A stretch of DNA of 9,514 nt from Geopsychrobacter sp. (GTDB lineage: Bacteria; Desulfobacterota; Desulfuromonadia; Desulfuromonadales; Geopsychrobacteraceae): assembly GCA_030620915.1 (NCBI GenBank), contig JAUXIR010000034.1, positions 1 through 9,514 of the forward strand, in the 5' to 3' direction. The position numbers and the translations under genes were made by a program. The notes below the pieces were generated by a model that was not told the DNA's origin, did not search any database, and saw nothing but the letters and a program-made list of their open reading frames with translations. Shown one piece after another: positions 1-6,860 of the stretch (within the stretch, counting starts at the first letter, position 1; every line of letters starts with the position of its first letter).

Positions 1-849
<849 letters not shown>

Positions 850-883
850 GAAATCCTTAGCCGTTTTCTCAGCGCATTATGCT

Positions 884-924
884 AAAAAAAACGGCCCCGG
901 CGTTCGTCTCCCGCCAGGGCCGTT
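884..924 (-). terminator. Rho-independent terminator of prfB
   Basis: Read on the minus strand, AACGGCCCTGGCG (924-912) pairs with CGCCGGGGCCGTT (902-890) in a 13-bp GC-rich stem with one G-T pair and a 9-nt loop. A run of eight T residues (891-884) overlaps the end of the stem. It starts 4 nt after the prfB stop codon, the usual place for an intrinsic terminator, and separates prfB from guaB. Confidence 0.93.
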
Positions 925-928
925 TCGA

Positions 929-2027
929 TCAATCTTTGCCGCTCAATAAATAGGCCTCGATAAAGCCGTCGAGGTCGCCATCCAGCACCGCGTCGGTGTT
1001 ACCGACCTCATGATTTGTCCGATGATCCTTGACCATCCGGTAGGGATGCAGCACGTAGCTGCGGATCTGGCTGCCCCAGCCGATCTCTTTCTTATCCTCG
1101 GAGAAGGCGGCGGCCTCCTCTTCCTTCTTGCGCATCTCCAGATCGTAGAGCCGCGACTTCAGCTGTTTCATCGCCGTCGCCCGGTTTTTATGCTGGCTGC
1201 GCTCATTCTGGCAGGCAACCACAACCCCAGTGGGGATATGCGTGATGCGAATCGCCGAATCGGTTTTGTTGATATGCTGCCCACCGGCACCACTGGCACG
1301 GAAGGTATCGACCTTGATATCCTTGTCATCAACTTCGATTTCAATCGAATCATCAAGCTCAGGAAAGACAAAGACCGAGCTGAATGAGGTATGACGACGC
1401 GCACTTGAGTCATAGGGCGAAATACGCACCAGACGATGAATACCGTTTTCGGCACGCAGATAACCGTAGGCAAAATCGCCCGTGACACTGAAGGTCGCGC
1501 TCTTGAGACCGGCATCATCCCCGGCCTGATATTCGGTCATCTCGGTCTTGAAGCCTTTGCGCTCGCAGTAGCGCAGATACATCCGCAGCAGCATCTCGGC
1601 CCAGTCCTGCGCCTCGGTCCCACCGGCACCGGCGTTGATGCTCAGCGTGGCACAGCTGGCGTCATGCGGACCGGAGAGCATGCGGGCAAACTCCATCTGC
1701 TCGACCTGGCGGGCCGTAAGCGGCAGCTGCTCATTTAATTCGTCCAGCGAATCCTGATCTGCGCTCTCTTCACCCAGCTCGATCAAAACCTCGGCATCGT
1801 CCAGCTGCTGACGCACCTCTTCGCAATTCTCGACGATCTTTTGCAGACCGGTCCGTTCGCGCAGCAGATCCTGCGCCTGGTCTCCCATATCCCAGAAACC
1901 GGGACGGGCGATTTCAGCTTCAAGCTCTAAGATACGTTCCTTCTTGCCAGGGACGTCAAAGATACCTCCAAAGTTCGGCCAACTTTTCCTGCAGTTCTTT
2001 GACGGTTTCTTTGGGTTCACGGAACAT
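929..2027 (-). CDS. prfB: Peptide chain release factor 2, made by programmed +1 frameshift
   Basis: RF2 recognises UGA and UAA stop codons in the ribosomal A site and triggers hydrolysis of peptidyl-tRNA. The ATG at 2027 has AGGAG 8 nt upstream. The zero frame encodes 23 residues (MFREPKETVKELQEKLAELW, then RYL) and reaches TGA at codon 24 (1958-1956). A +1 shift at CTT TGA C continues with DVPGKKERILELEAEIARPGF to the TGA at 931-929, giving 365 residues, the usual RF2 length. The GGQ motif that reaches the peptidyl-transferase centre is at residues 248-250 in ASGAGGQHINKTDS. The stop-recognition tripeptide, normally SPF, reads SPY at 203-205 in HRLVRISPYDSSARRHTSF. The post-shift frame is also open upstream to about 2137, but that stretch does not look like RF2; the shifted reading is clearly correct. 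The gene has its own promoter and terminator, so it appears monocistronic. Confidence 0.96.
1955..1969 (-). promoter_or_regulatory. Programmed +1 ribosomal frameshift site of prfB
   Basis: The minus strand reads GGAGG TAT CTT TGA C. This combines an internal Shine-Dalgarno-like GGAGG, a 3-nt spacer, the slippery CTT codon, the in-frame TGA at codon 24 and a following C, the poor stop context known from E. coli prfB. In the established mechanism low RF2 makes the ribosome pause at UGA and slip forward one base, so RF2 regulates its own synthesis. The downstream frame becomes GAC GTC CCT, matching RF2. The site matches the E. coli arrangement closely, including spacer length. Confidence 0.95.
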
Positions 2028-2049
2028 GGACGACTCCTGCTTTGGTTAT

Positions 2050-2089
2050 ATGACGCCCCATCTGCCTTGAAGGGCGGATGGGGCGTCAT
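2050..2089 (-). repeat. Strong hairpin in the prfB leader
   Basis: A 17-nt arm (2050-2066) and its partner (2073-2089) match at 16 of 17 positions around a 6-nt loop (plus-strand arms ATGACGCCCCATCTGCC and GGCGGATGGGGCGTCAT). In the prfB transcript it would occupy the 5' leader, between the predicted start of transcription near 2102 and the AGGAG at about 2040, ending some 22 nt before the ATG. On neither strand is it followed by a T run, so it is not a standard intrinsic terminator. It could control prfB translation or mRNA stability, or act as a poor terminator for the upstream feo operon; the sequence does not decide. Confidence 0.75.
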
Positions 2090-2108
2090 TGAGAGGTTGA
2101 AGGCGGCG

Positions 2109-2137
2109 ATTATATATAAAAAATCTGGCCGACTCAA
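2109..2137 (-). promoter_or_regulatory. sigma-70-type promoter for prfB
   Basis: On the minus strand TTGAGT (2137-2132) and a perfect TATAAT (2114-2109) are separated by 17 bp. The start of transcription would be near 2102, giving a leader of about 75 nt that contains the hairpin at 2050-2089. The promoter lies in the 138-bp gap between the stop of the DtxR/FeoA gene and the prfB ATG, so prfB need not depend on the iron operon. Confidence 0.8.
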
Positions 2138-2165
2138 GTGGCGAATTTGTTAGATTCTATCGATA

Positions 2166-2819
2166 TCAACGCAGATCGCGGATATGGATTTCACGTGCCA
2201 GCATATCATCAACCGCAAACTGGCTATTACCAACCTTAAAAACATAACTGGGGAAGCGCTGTACCAGTTCAAGCTGGTTGCCCGGCAAGACTCCCATATT
2301 CATCAGTTTCTGCATCTTCTGCCCGTCACTGATCGCCAGATAGGCGATTTCGCCCGACTGTCCGGCCTTCAGCTCGGTTAAAGGCACCACTCCGAATCCG
2401 CCTTTGGCGCGGGCCTCTTCACAACAGGTTCCGGGCGGAATCGGCTTACCGTGGGGGCAGGTGGTCGGATGATTCAGCAGGGTACAGATCTTGGTATCGA
2501 CCCCTTCGTGAAGCAGATGCTCAAATTCACAGGCCTGGTCGTTCCCCTTCTCCCCCTGGATATTCAGGATATCCATCATCAGACGCTCAGCCAGACGATG
2601 CCGCCGCACGGTCATTTCAGCTTCAGGGCGTCCTTCTTTACGCAGAGAAAGTCGATCGCCACGTTTCTCGACATAGGCCAGCTTAACGAGTTCAGCCAGG
2701 GCTTCGTCGTTAGGACCGAGATCCAGATCACTCAACAGGCAACCGACCGCTTTCTCTTCAACCGTGGCAATCCACAACGATTCCAAAATCTCTTCCGCAA
2801 GGGGAGTCAGCTTTTCCAT
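2166..2819 (-). CDS. DtxR/MntR-like metal-sensor protein fused to a FeoA (SH3-like) domain
   Basis: A 217-residue protein beginning MEKLTPLAEEILESLW. Residues 1 to about 65 fit a DtxR-type winged helix. Residues about 70-130 fit the DtxR dimerisation and metal domain: RRHRLAERLMMDIL (H74, E78 at DtxR H79, E83) and ACEFEH (C97, E100, H101 at DtxR C102, E105, H106), then HPTTCPHGKPIPPG. Residues about 143-217 form a FeoA/SH3-like domain (VVPLTELKAGQSGEIAYLAI to the end). N93 aligns with DtxR H98. The recognition-helix segment (GPNDEALAELVKL) is acidic and unlike DtxR, so DNA binding is uncertain. Extra cysteines (C112, C121, C132, C133) cluster near the domain junction. The frame stays open upstream to a TTG at 2933, but the ATG at 2819 is preferred because it overlaps the preceding stop as TGATG and fits the family start. 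There is no separate feoA in the window, so this protein probably supplies the FeoA function for FeoB and may sense metal as well. Confidence 0.85.
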   Translation of the reverse strand: MEKLTPLAEEILESLWIATVEEKAVGCLLSDLDLGPNDEALAELVKLAYVEKRGDRLSLRKEGRPEAEMTVRRHRLAERLMMDILNIQGEKGNDQACEFEHLLHEGVDTKICTLLNHPTTCPHGKPIPPGTCCEEARAKGGFGVVPLTELKAGQSGEIAYLAISDGQKMQKLMNMGVLPGNQLELVQRFPSYVFKVGNSQFAVDDMLAREIHIRDLR

Positions 2820-2995
2820 CAACCATCTTCTTTCTTCGGTTTCGACTTCAACAGACGCTCCAGAAATTTCCCCGGCGCCGGATTTACGTAACCACAATAA
2901 GGACAATGTATCTTGCGACAACGACTGCCGCAACCACCACAGGAGTTCAACCCGACCTTGTCGGGAATTTCTTTGGCGCAGAATCCACAGATCAT
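2819..2995 (-). CDS. Small cysteine-rich (zinc-ribbon-like) protein in the feo operon
   Basis: A 58-codon gene wedged between feoB and the DtxR/FeoA gene. Its ATG (2995-2993) overlaps the feoB stop as ATGA, and its TGA (2821-2819) overlaps the next ATG as TGATG, so all three are probably translationally coupled; no clear Shine-Dalgarno precedes it. The protein starts MICGFCAKEIPDKVG and has seven cysteines: C3-x2-C6, C19-x2-C22, C26 and C31-x2-C34, with H30 next to C31 (HCPYCGY). A basic tail follows (KSKPKKEDG). No signal peptide or membrane segment is visible, so it should be cytoplasmic. The spacing suggests one or two zinc-ribbon or rubredoxin-like knuckles holding zinc or iron. It is not the membrane-anchored FeoB-associated Cys-rich family, since it lacks a hydrophobic helix. 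Its function is unknown; position suggests a role in iron uptake, such as an iron-binding or FeoB-regulating accessory (a FeoC-like role is possible but unproven). Confidence 0.8.
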   Translation of the reverse strand: MICGFCAKEIPDKVGLNSCGGCGSRCRKIHCPYCGYVNPAPGKFLERLLKSKPKKEDG

Positions 2996-4944
2996 GACAA
3001 GAGTCCGGTCGTCAAAAGGAATTTATTCAGGACCCAGCCGGTGGCAAAGGCCAGCAGAGAGACGAAAAAGAAGATCGACAACGCGGTTTTCAGTCCACGT
3101 TCTTTCTTCATCATCAACAACTGGGCGATGCAGGGCACAAAAAGGGTCAGGGTTACCGCGGCCACCGTCAACTGGGTGGGCGAGAGCAGCCCGGCAGTCT
3201 GCAGATCGTAGAGTCCGGCGGCACCGAAGTCACGCCGGAAAAAACCGAAGATGAACGCCGCTGAGGCCTGCGGTGGCAGCCCGAGTGCCGTAACGACCGG
3301 CGTCATACCATCGACCACAATATCGAGCAGCCCACTCATTTTCCCGGCCCAGAGAATCACCGATGCCACCAGAAAAAGCGGCAGGATCTCTAAAAAGTAT
3401 GACTGCATCCGGGTCAGGGTCTTCACCAGCACATTACGTAATTGCGGCAGACGCATTGGCGGGATTTCCATATAGAAGACCGGGTTTTCACCGGGCAACA
3501 CCTGGGCAGAAAGGAATCCGATCAACAGGAAAATCCCGATCATCACCAGCAACCAGACCAGCAATGAACCGGGAACGGCAGAGAGCAGCCCCAAAATCAC
3601 ACCCAACTGAGCACTACATGGGATCGCCAACGCCAGCAGAACCGTGGCAATCACCCGTTCACGGCGGGTTTCCAGGGTCCGCGTGACCATGGTCGCCATG
3701 GTATCGCAACCGAACCCCAGGACCATCGGAATGACCGCGCGCCCGGAGAGACCGATCTGCTTGAACACACGATCGACCAACATCGCCAGGCGTGGGAAAT
3801 AACCGGTATCCTCGAGTATCGAAAAAACCAGAAAGAAGGTCCCGACAATCGGCAGGATCAGGGCGATGGCATAGCGCACCCCCAGGGTCCAAAGACCATA
3901 TTCACCGGCCAGCAGTTCGCGCAGCCAATAGATGTCGGTCAAGCCGTTGAGAAAACTGATCGCTGCCGGGTTGATATATTCCTCGAACAGGGTCCCTTCC
4001 AGAAAATCGACCAGAGTTCCAGCGCCAAAATTGCCGACAAACTGATAGAGGCCGAAATACAAGACCAACAGCAGGAGCGGAACACCGGTGATCGGATTCA
4101 TTGCCAGGCGAGACAGGCGTTCGCTGAACGGCGGATGATCGGCGATCTCTTGCTGCAGGGCACCATCCAGCATTTTACGCGTGTGGCGTTTGCGCTCGAG
4201 GCTGATCTGCAGATTGAGATCGGCACGCCGGCTAAACTTGATCGAATGCAGGACCGGAGCAATCAGCGGGAACCCCTCCCCCTCCTCGAGCTGAACCATC
4301 TCCTCAACTTCGCGATCTCTCTGCATCATCAAGATCGCGGTGGCACGCGGTCCAAGGGGATAATCGGCGGTCAAGAAACCTGCAAGGCGCACGATATCGG
4401 TCTCAAGGTCGGCGGCGTAGGGTACGGCCGGTGGCGGTGGCCCCTGATAGTTTGATATTACATGTTGCAGTTCAGCCAGTCCCTGACGGCGCTTCATGAC
4501 CGTTCCGACGACCGGAATGCCCAGGTTTTGTTGCAGCTGCGGTAGATCGAACTTCATCCCGAGACGCTCGGCTTCATCGAGGATATTGACCACCAGAATC
4601 AACGGCTGGCCAGCCTCGATCAACTGTAGGGTCATCGGCAACATCCGCTCGATATTGCGCGCATCGACGACATGCAACAGGATCTCGGGCCGATCTTCCA
4701 GCAGGATTTTGCGCGCCACCCGCTCTTCTTCAGTGATCGGCATCAACGAATACATGCCTGGTGTATCGAGGACTTCGTAGCTACGGCCGTCGATCCGACA
4801 GCGTCCGCTGGAGACCTCGACCGAGGTTCCGGGGTAATTGGAGACCGTGGTGTAGGAACCGGTCAAAACGTTGAACAGAACGCTCTTGCCGACATTGGGG
4901 TTGCCGACCAGAACAATCTTTGGTTGAGTTACTTCTTCACGCAT
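2992..4944 (-). CDS. feoB: Ferrous iron transport protein B (G-protein-coupled Fe(II) permease)
   Basis: FeoB imports Fe(II) across the inner membrane. The 650-residue protein has an N-terminal GTPase domain: G1 GNPNVGKS at 14-21, the G2 threonine near T40 (NYPGTSVE), G3 DTPG at 60-63, G4 NILD at 120-123 and a G5-like GTVMKRRQGL near 147-156. A helical linker runs to about 280 and the membrane domain starts near N283. The first gate region contains GFGCDTMATMVTRTLETRRER (C413) and IPCSAQLG (C443); the second contains FGFFRRDFGAAGLYDL and LFVPCIAQL (C605). The protein is shorter than the roughly 770 residues of E. coli FeoB and has little beyond the last helix. It begins 17 nt after the fur stop; the AAGGA at the fur stop is about 14 nt from the ATG, a long spacing that hints at coupling. 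Its stop overlaps the next small gene. Confidence 0.96.
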   Translation of the reverse strand: MREEVTQPKIVLVGNPNVGKSVLFNVLTGSYTTVSNYPGTSVEVSSGRCRIDGRSYEVLDTPGMYSLMPITEEERVARKILLEDRPEILLHVVDARNIERMLPMTLQLIEAGQPLILVVNILDEAERLGMKFDLPQLQQNLGIPVVGTVMKRRQGLAELQHVISNYQGPPPPAVPYAADLETDIVRLAGFLTADYPLGPRATAILMMQRDREVEEMVQLEEGEGFPLIAPVLHSIKFSRRADLNLQISLERKRHTRKMLDGALQQEIADHPPFSERLSRLAMNPITGVPLLLLVLYFGLYQFVGNFGAGTLVDFLEGTLFEEYINPAAISFLNGLTDIYWLRELLAGEYGLWTLGVRYAIALILPIVGTFFLVFSILEDTGYFPRLAMLVDRVFKQIGLSGRAVIPMVLGFGCDTMATMVTRTLETRRERVIATVLLALAIPCSAQLGVILGLLSAVPGSLLVWLLVMIGIFLLIGFLSAQVLPGENPVFYMEIPPMRLPQLRNVLVKTLTRMQSYFLEILPLFLVASVILWAGKMSGLLDIVVDGMTPVVTALGLPPQASAAFIFGFFRRDFGAAGLYDLQTAGLLSPTQLTVAAVTLTLFVPCIAQLLMMKKERGLKTALSIFFFVSLLAFATGWVLNKFLLTTGLLS

Positions 4945-4961
4945 ATTGTTCGGGTATTTCC

Positions 4962-5411
4962 TTAAGAAACCGACTGTTGACCAGTGGCATGACAGTCGCT
5001 ACACAGACCGTAGAGTTCAAGCCGGTGATCTTTGATGAAAAAGTTGTGTTTATGGGCGATATCGCGCTGTAGCTTCTCGATCTGCTGATCCTCAAACTCA
5101 ATAATCCGCCCGCAGTCGGTACAGACCAGATGATCGTGATGTTCGTTACCGAGGTTCACCTCGAAACGCATCTGGCCATCGCCGAAATTACGTTCGGAGG
5201 CAATACCGCACTCCGAGAATAACTTGAGGGTCCGGTGGACCGTCGCATACCCAATCCCCGGGTGTTTTTTACGCAGTTGCAAGTAAAAATCTTCGGTCGA
5301 CAGATGGGACTTTTGACGGAGAAAGGCTTTGAGAATGGTCATGCGCTGGCTGGTATTCTTCAGCCTTTTGCGCGCCAGATAATCAAGAAACTGCTCTTCC
5401 GGTTTTTTCAC
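4962..5411 (-). CDS. fur: Fur-family metal-responsive transcriptional regulator
   Basis: A 149-residue Fur-family protein that would bind DNA as a metal-loaded dimer. The N-terminal winged helix includes RLKNTSQRMTILKAFL and the recognition-helix region GYATVHRTLKLF (residues 54-65; H59 where Tyr is common). The dimer domain has GDGQMRFEV (E84), the metal-binding HHDH at 91-94, and structural-zinc pairs C97-x2-C100 and C137-x2-C140. E84 sits where Fur has Glu and PerR has Asp, which favours Fur. The start is GTG at 5411 with a strong AAGGAG 8 nt upstream. It is first in a likely operon with feoB, the small Cys-rich gene and the DtxR/FeoA gene. A palindrome overlapping its promoter suggests self-regulation by iron. 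Zur or PerR activity cannot be excluded, but the feoB linkage supports iron. Confidence 0.92.
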   Translation of the reverse strand: MKKPEEQFLDYLARKRLKNTSQRMTILKAFLRQKSHLSTEDFYLQLRKKHPGIGYATVHRTLKLFSECGIASERNFGDGQMRFEVNLGNEHHDHLVCTDCGRIIEFEDQQIEKLQRDIAHKHNFFIKDHRLELYGLCSDCHATGQQSVS

Positions 5412-5446
5412 TCAAAAGACTCCTTAACAATTTCCAGCACACGATA

Positions 5447-5463
5447 TTGAAAACGGTTTTCAA
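5447..5463. promoter_or_regulatory. Fur-box-like palindrome in the fur promoter
   Basis: TTGAAAAC-G-GTTTTCAA is a perfect 8-1-8 inverted repeat. Its core TGAAAAC-n-GTTTTCA has the shape of the classical 7-1-7 Fur box TGATAAT-n-ATTATCA. It touches the likely -10 element (5467-5462) and covers the predicted start of transcription, the position expected for a repressor operator. It lies 35 bp upstream of the fur GTG. Binding by this Fur protein is inferred. Confidence 0.72.
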
Positions 5464-5490
5464 CCTATAGGCCGAATAATAGTTTGTCAA
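5462..5490 (-). promoter_or_regulatory. sigma-70-type promoter for the fur-feoB operon
   Basis: A perfect TTGACA -35 (5490-5485) is followed after 17 bp by TAGGTT (5467-5462), a weak -10. An alternative TATAGG lies at a 15-bp spacing. The strong -35, the Fur-box-like palindrome at the -10 edge and the AAGGAG-GTG start together mark the beginning of a regulated operon in the 111-bp gap after ccdA. The exact -10 is uncertain. Confidence 0.6.
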
Positions 5491-5522
5491 GGAGTATCTG
5501 CTGAACGGGGAAGAGTGGTTGG

Positions 5523-6278
5523 TCAGCCGAAGGACGCCGGAAGGTAGCGATAAAGAAAGCCACTCATGCGGGCAAACAGGTCAAAAAAGAGCATCACACC
5601 GACCACCATCAAAAGTGCGCCGGTGAAAATTTCGACCATGCGGATGTGCTTCTTGAATCGATTAAAGAAGTTGAGAAACCAGTGGAACAAGCCACCGGCA
5701 ATCAAAAACGGTAACCCCAGTCCGGCGGAATATACCGCTAACAGGACAACCCCGCGACCCGCGCCGCCTGAAGAACTACTGGCGGCAATCGCAAGAATGG
5801 TCCCGAGAATTGGACCGATACAGGGGGTCCAACCTGCGGCGAAGGCAATACCGACGATCAGGGTTCCGATGAACCCTGAAGGTTTGCTCCGCAGATGGTA
5901 ACGATGTTCACCGAGCAGAACGCCAAAATGAAACAGACCGCTCAAATGAATGCCGAACAGGAAGATCAAGACGCCGCCGACCTTTTGCAGCCAACCCAGA
6001 CCTTCGCGTAGATGCAGTTGAAAGGTCGCGGAAGCCATCCCCGCCAGCGCCCCGAGGGCAATGAAAACCAACGAAAATCCGGCAATAAAGACCAATGAGT
6101 GCGCAATGATCGTCAGGCGCACCTTGGCGCCAGGATGGGCTTCACTGAGCTGTCCGAAAGAGAGTCCTGAAATATAGGTAAGGTAACTGGGGATCAGCGG
6201 CAGAACGCAGGGGGAAAAAAACGAGAGGACGCCGGCGTAAAAAGCGACCCAAAGGGTGATATCGGCAGCAGCCTGCAT
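5523..6278 (-). CDS. ccdA: CcdA/DsbD-family thiol-disulfide electron carrier, membrane protein
   Basis: CcdA carries reducing equivalents from cytoplasmic thioredoxin across the inner membrane to periplasmic thioredoxin-like proteins. The 251-residue protein has about six hydrophobic segments and the two signature motifs: FFSPCVLPLIPSYL with C24, and AAGWTPCIGPILG with C153. These cysteines form the redox pair in the family. Length fits CcdA rather than full DsbD, which has extra periplasmic domains. A serine/glycine-rich loop (ASSSSGGAGRG) follows the second motif. The ATG at 6278 lies 5 nt after the stop of the TlpA-like gene, with AAAGG 9 nt upstream, so the two are one transcription unit and very likely partners. 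No clear terminator follows; the fur promoter comes next. Confidence 0.93.
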   Translation of the reverse strand: MQAAADITLWVAFYAGVLSFFSPCVLPLIPSYLTYISGLSFGQLSEAHPGAKVRLTIIAHSLVFIAGFSLVFIALGALAGMASATFQLHLREGLGWLQKVGGVLIFLFGIHLSGLFHFGVLLGEHRYHLRSKPSGFIGTLIVGIAFAAGWTPCIGPILGTILAIAASSSSGGAGRGVVLLAVYSAGLGLPFLIAGGLFHWFLNFFNRFKKHIRMVEIFTGALLMVVGVMLFFDLFARMSGFLYRYLPASFG

Positions 6279-6283
6279 AATTG

Positions 6284-6805
6284 TCAGCCTTTGAGCATGA
6301 AGTGAAGCAGATTATAGATATCACCACCCATCCAGTGCACGGCGCCGATCACCTGCTTTACCACAACCCCACTGCGGTCGATAATAAAAGACTCGGGGTA
6401 TTGAAAAACACCATAGAGGTTCTGTGTCTGCTGTTGATCATCCAACAAAATCGGAAAGTTGTAAGGGGTCTCCTGTAGAAATCTGGTCACCGCCTTACGA
6501 CCATTTTTCTCGACGTTGATCGCCAACAAGACAAGATCGTCATCCTTGAAGGTCTGGTGTAACACCTCCATCGAAGGCATTTCGGTGCGGCAGGGTGGAC
6601 ACCAGGTCGCCCAGAAGTTGACGATGACAACCTTGCCGCGAAGTTGCGAGAGGCTGACTTTCTCGCCCTGCATATTCTCAAGGGTAAAGTCGGGGGCGAT
6701 ACTGCCGAGCGTGACCAGGCGGGGAGATTCCCGGGGGCGCTCGCTGCCGGCAAAAGTCAGAAAAGGCAGGCTCGCAAACAGAAGTAAAAACAGAAGCTTT
6801 TTCAT
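6284..6805 (-). CDS. TlpA/ResA-like periplasmic thioredoxin
   Basis: A 173-residue exported thiol-disulfide oxidoreductase. Residues 1-19 form a signal peptide (MKKLLFLLLFASLPFLTFA) likely cleaved after TFA; no lipobox cysteine is present. The redoxin/AhpC-TSA-like fold begins at LGSIAPDFTLENMQGEKVSLS, and the active site WCPPC lies at 68-72 in VNFWATWCPPCRTEMPSM. A cis-proline region follows (VFQYPESFIIDRSG). The spacing and the PESFIID motif are typical of ResA, TlpA and CcmG proteins, which reduce apocytochrome c or other periplasmic disulfides. The ATG at 6805 has GAGG 10 nt upstream. ccdA follows after 5 nt and would be its electron donor. Which substrate it serves, cytochrome c maturation or other, cannot be told from sequence. 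Confidence 0.92.
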   Translation of the reverse strand: MKKLLFLLLFASLPFLTFAGSERPRESPRLVTLGSIAPDFTLENMQGEKVSLSQLRGKVVIVNFWATWCPPCRTEMPSMEVLHQTFKDDDLVLLAINVEKNGRKAVTRFLQETPYNFPILLDDQQQTQNLYGVFQYPESFIIDRSGVVVKQVIGAVHWMGGDIYNLLHFMLKG

Positions 6806-6860
6806 GTGGAGCTATCCTCAATCTTGTGGCACCTGCGACTGTCACGCACAACAAGAAAAG

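Noticed and set aside
2050..2089. Hairpin as a classic intrinsic terminator of the feo operon
   Set aside because: Neither arm is followed by a T-rich run on either strand, and it lies downstream of the prfB promoter, so it is better described as a leader hairpin.
2028..2137. N-terminal extension of prfB in the post-shift frame (MSRPDFLYII...)
   Set aside because: It runs through the prfB promoter and hairpin and does not match RF2; the frameshift site explains the frame change better.
2820..2933. N-terminal extension of the DtxR/FeoA protein from a TTG at 2933
   Set aside because: This stretch is the small Cys-rich gene read in another frame; the TGATG-coupled ATG at 2819 gives the expected family start.
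6806..6860. Possible sigma-54 promoter (TGGCAC) or terminator before tlpA
   Set aside because: TGGCAC is present on the plus strand, but no GC-containing -12 element lies at the right distance and the direction is wrong for tlpA; the nearby inverted bases pair over only about 5 bp and no T run follows.
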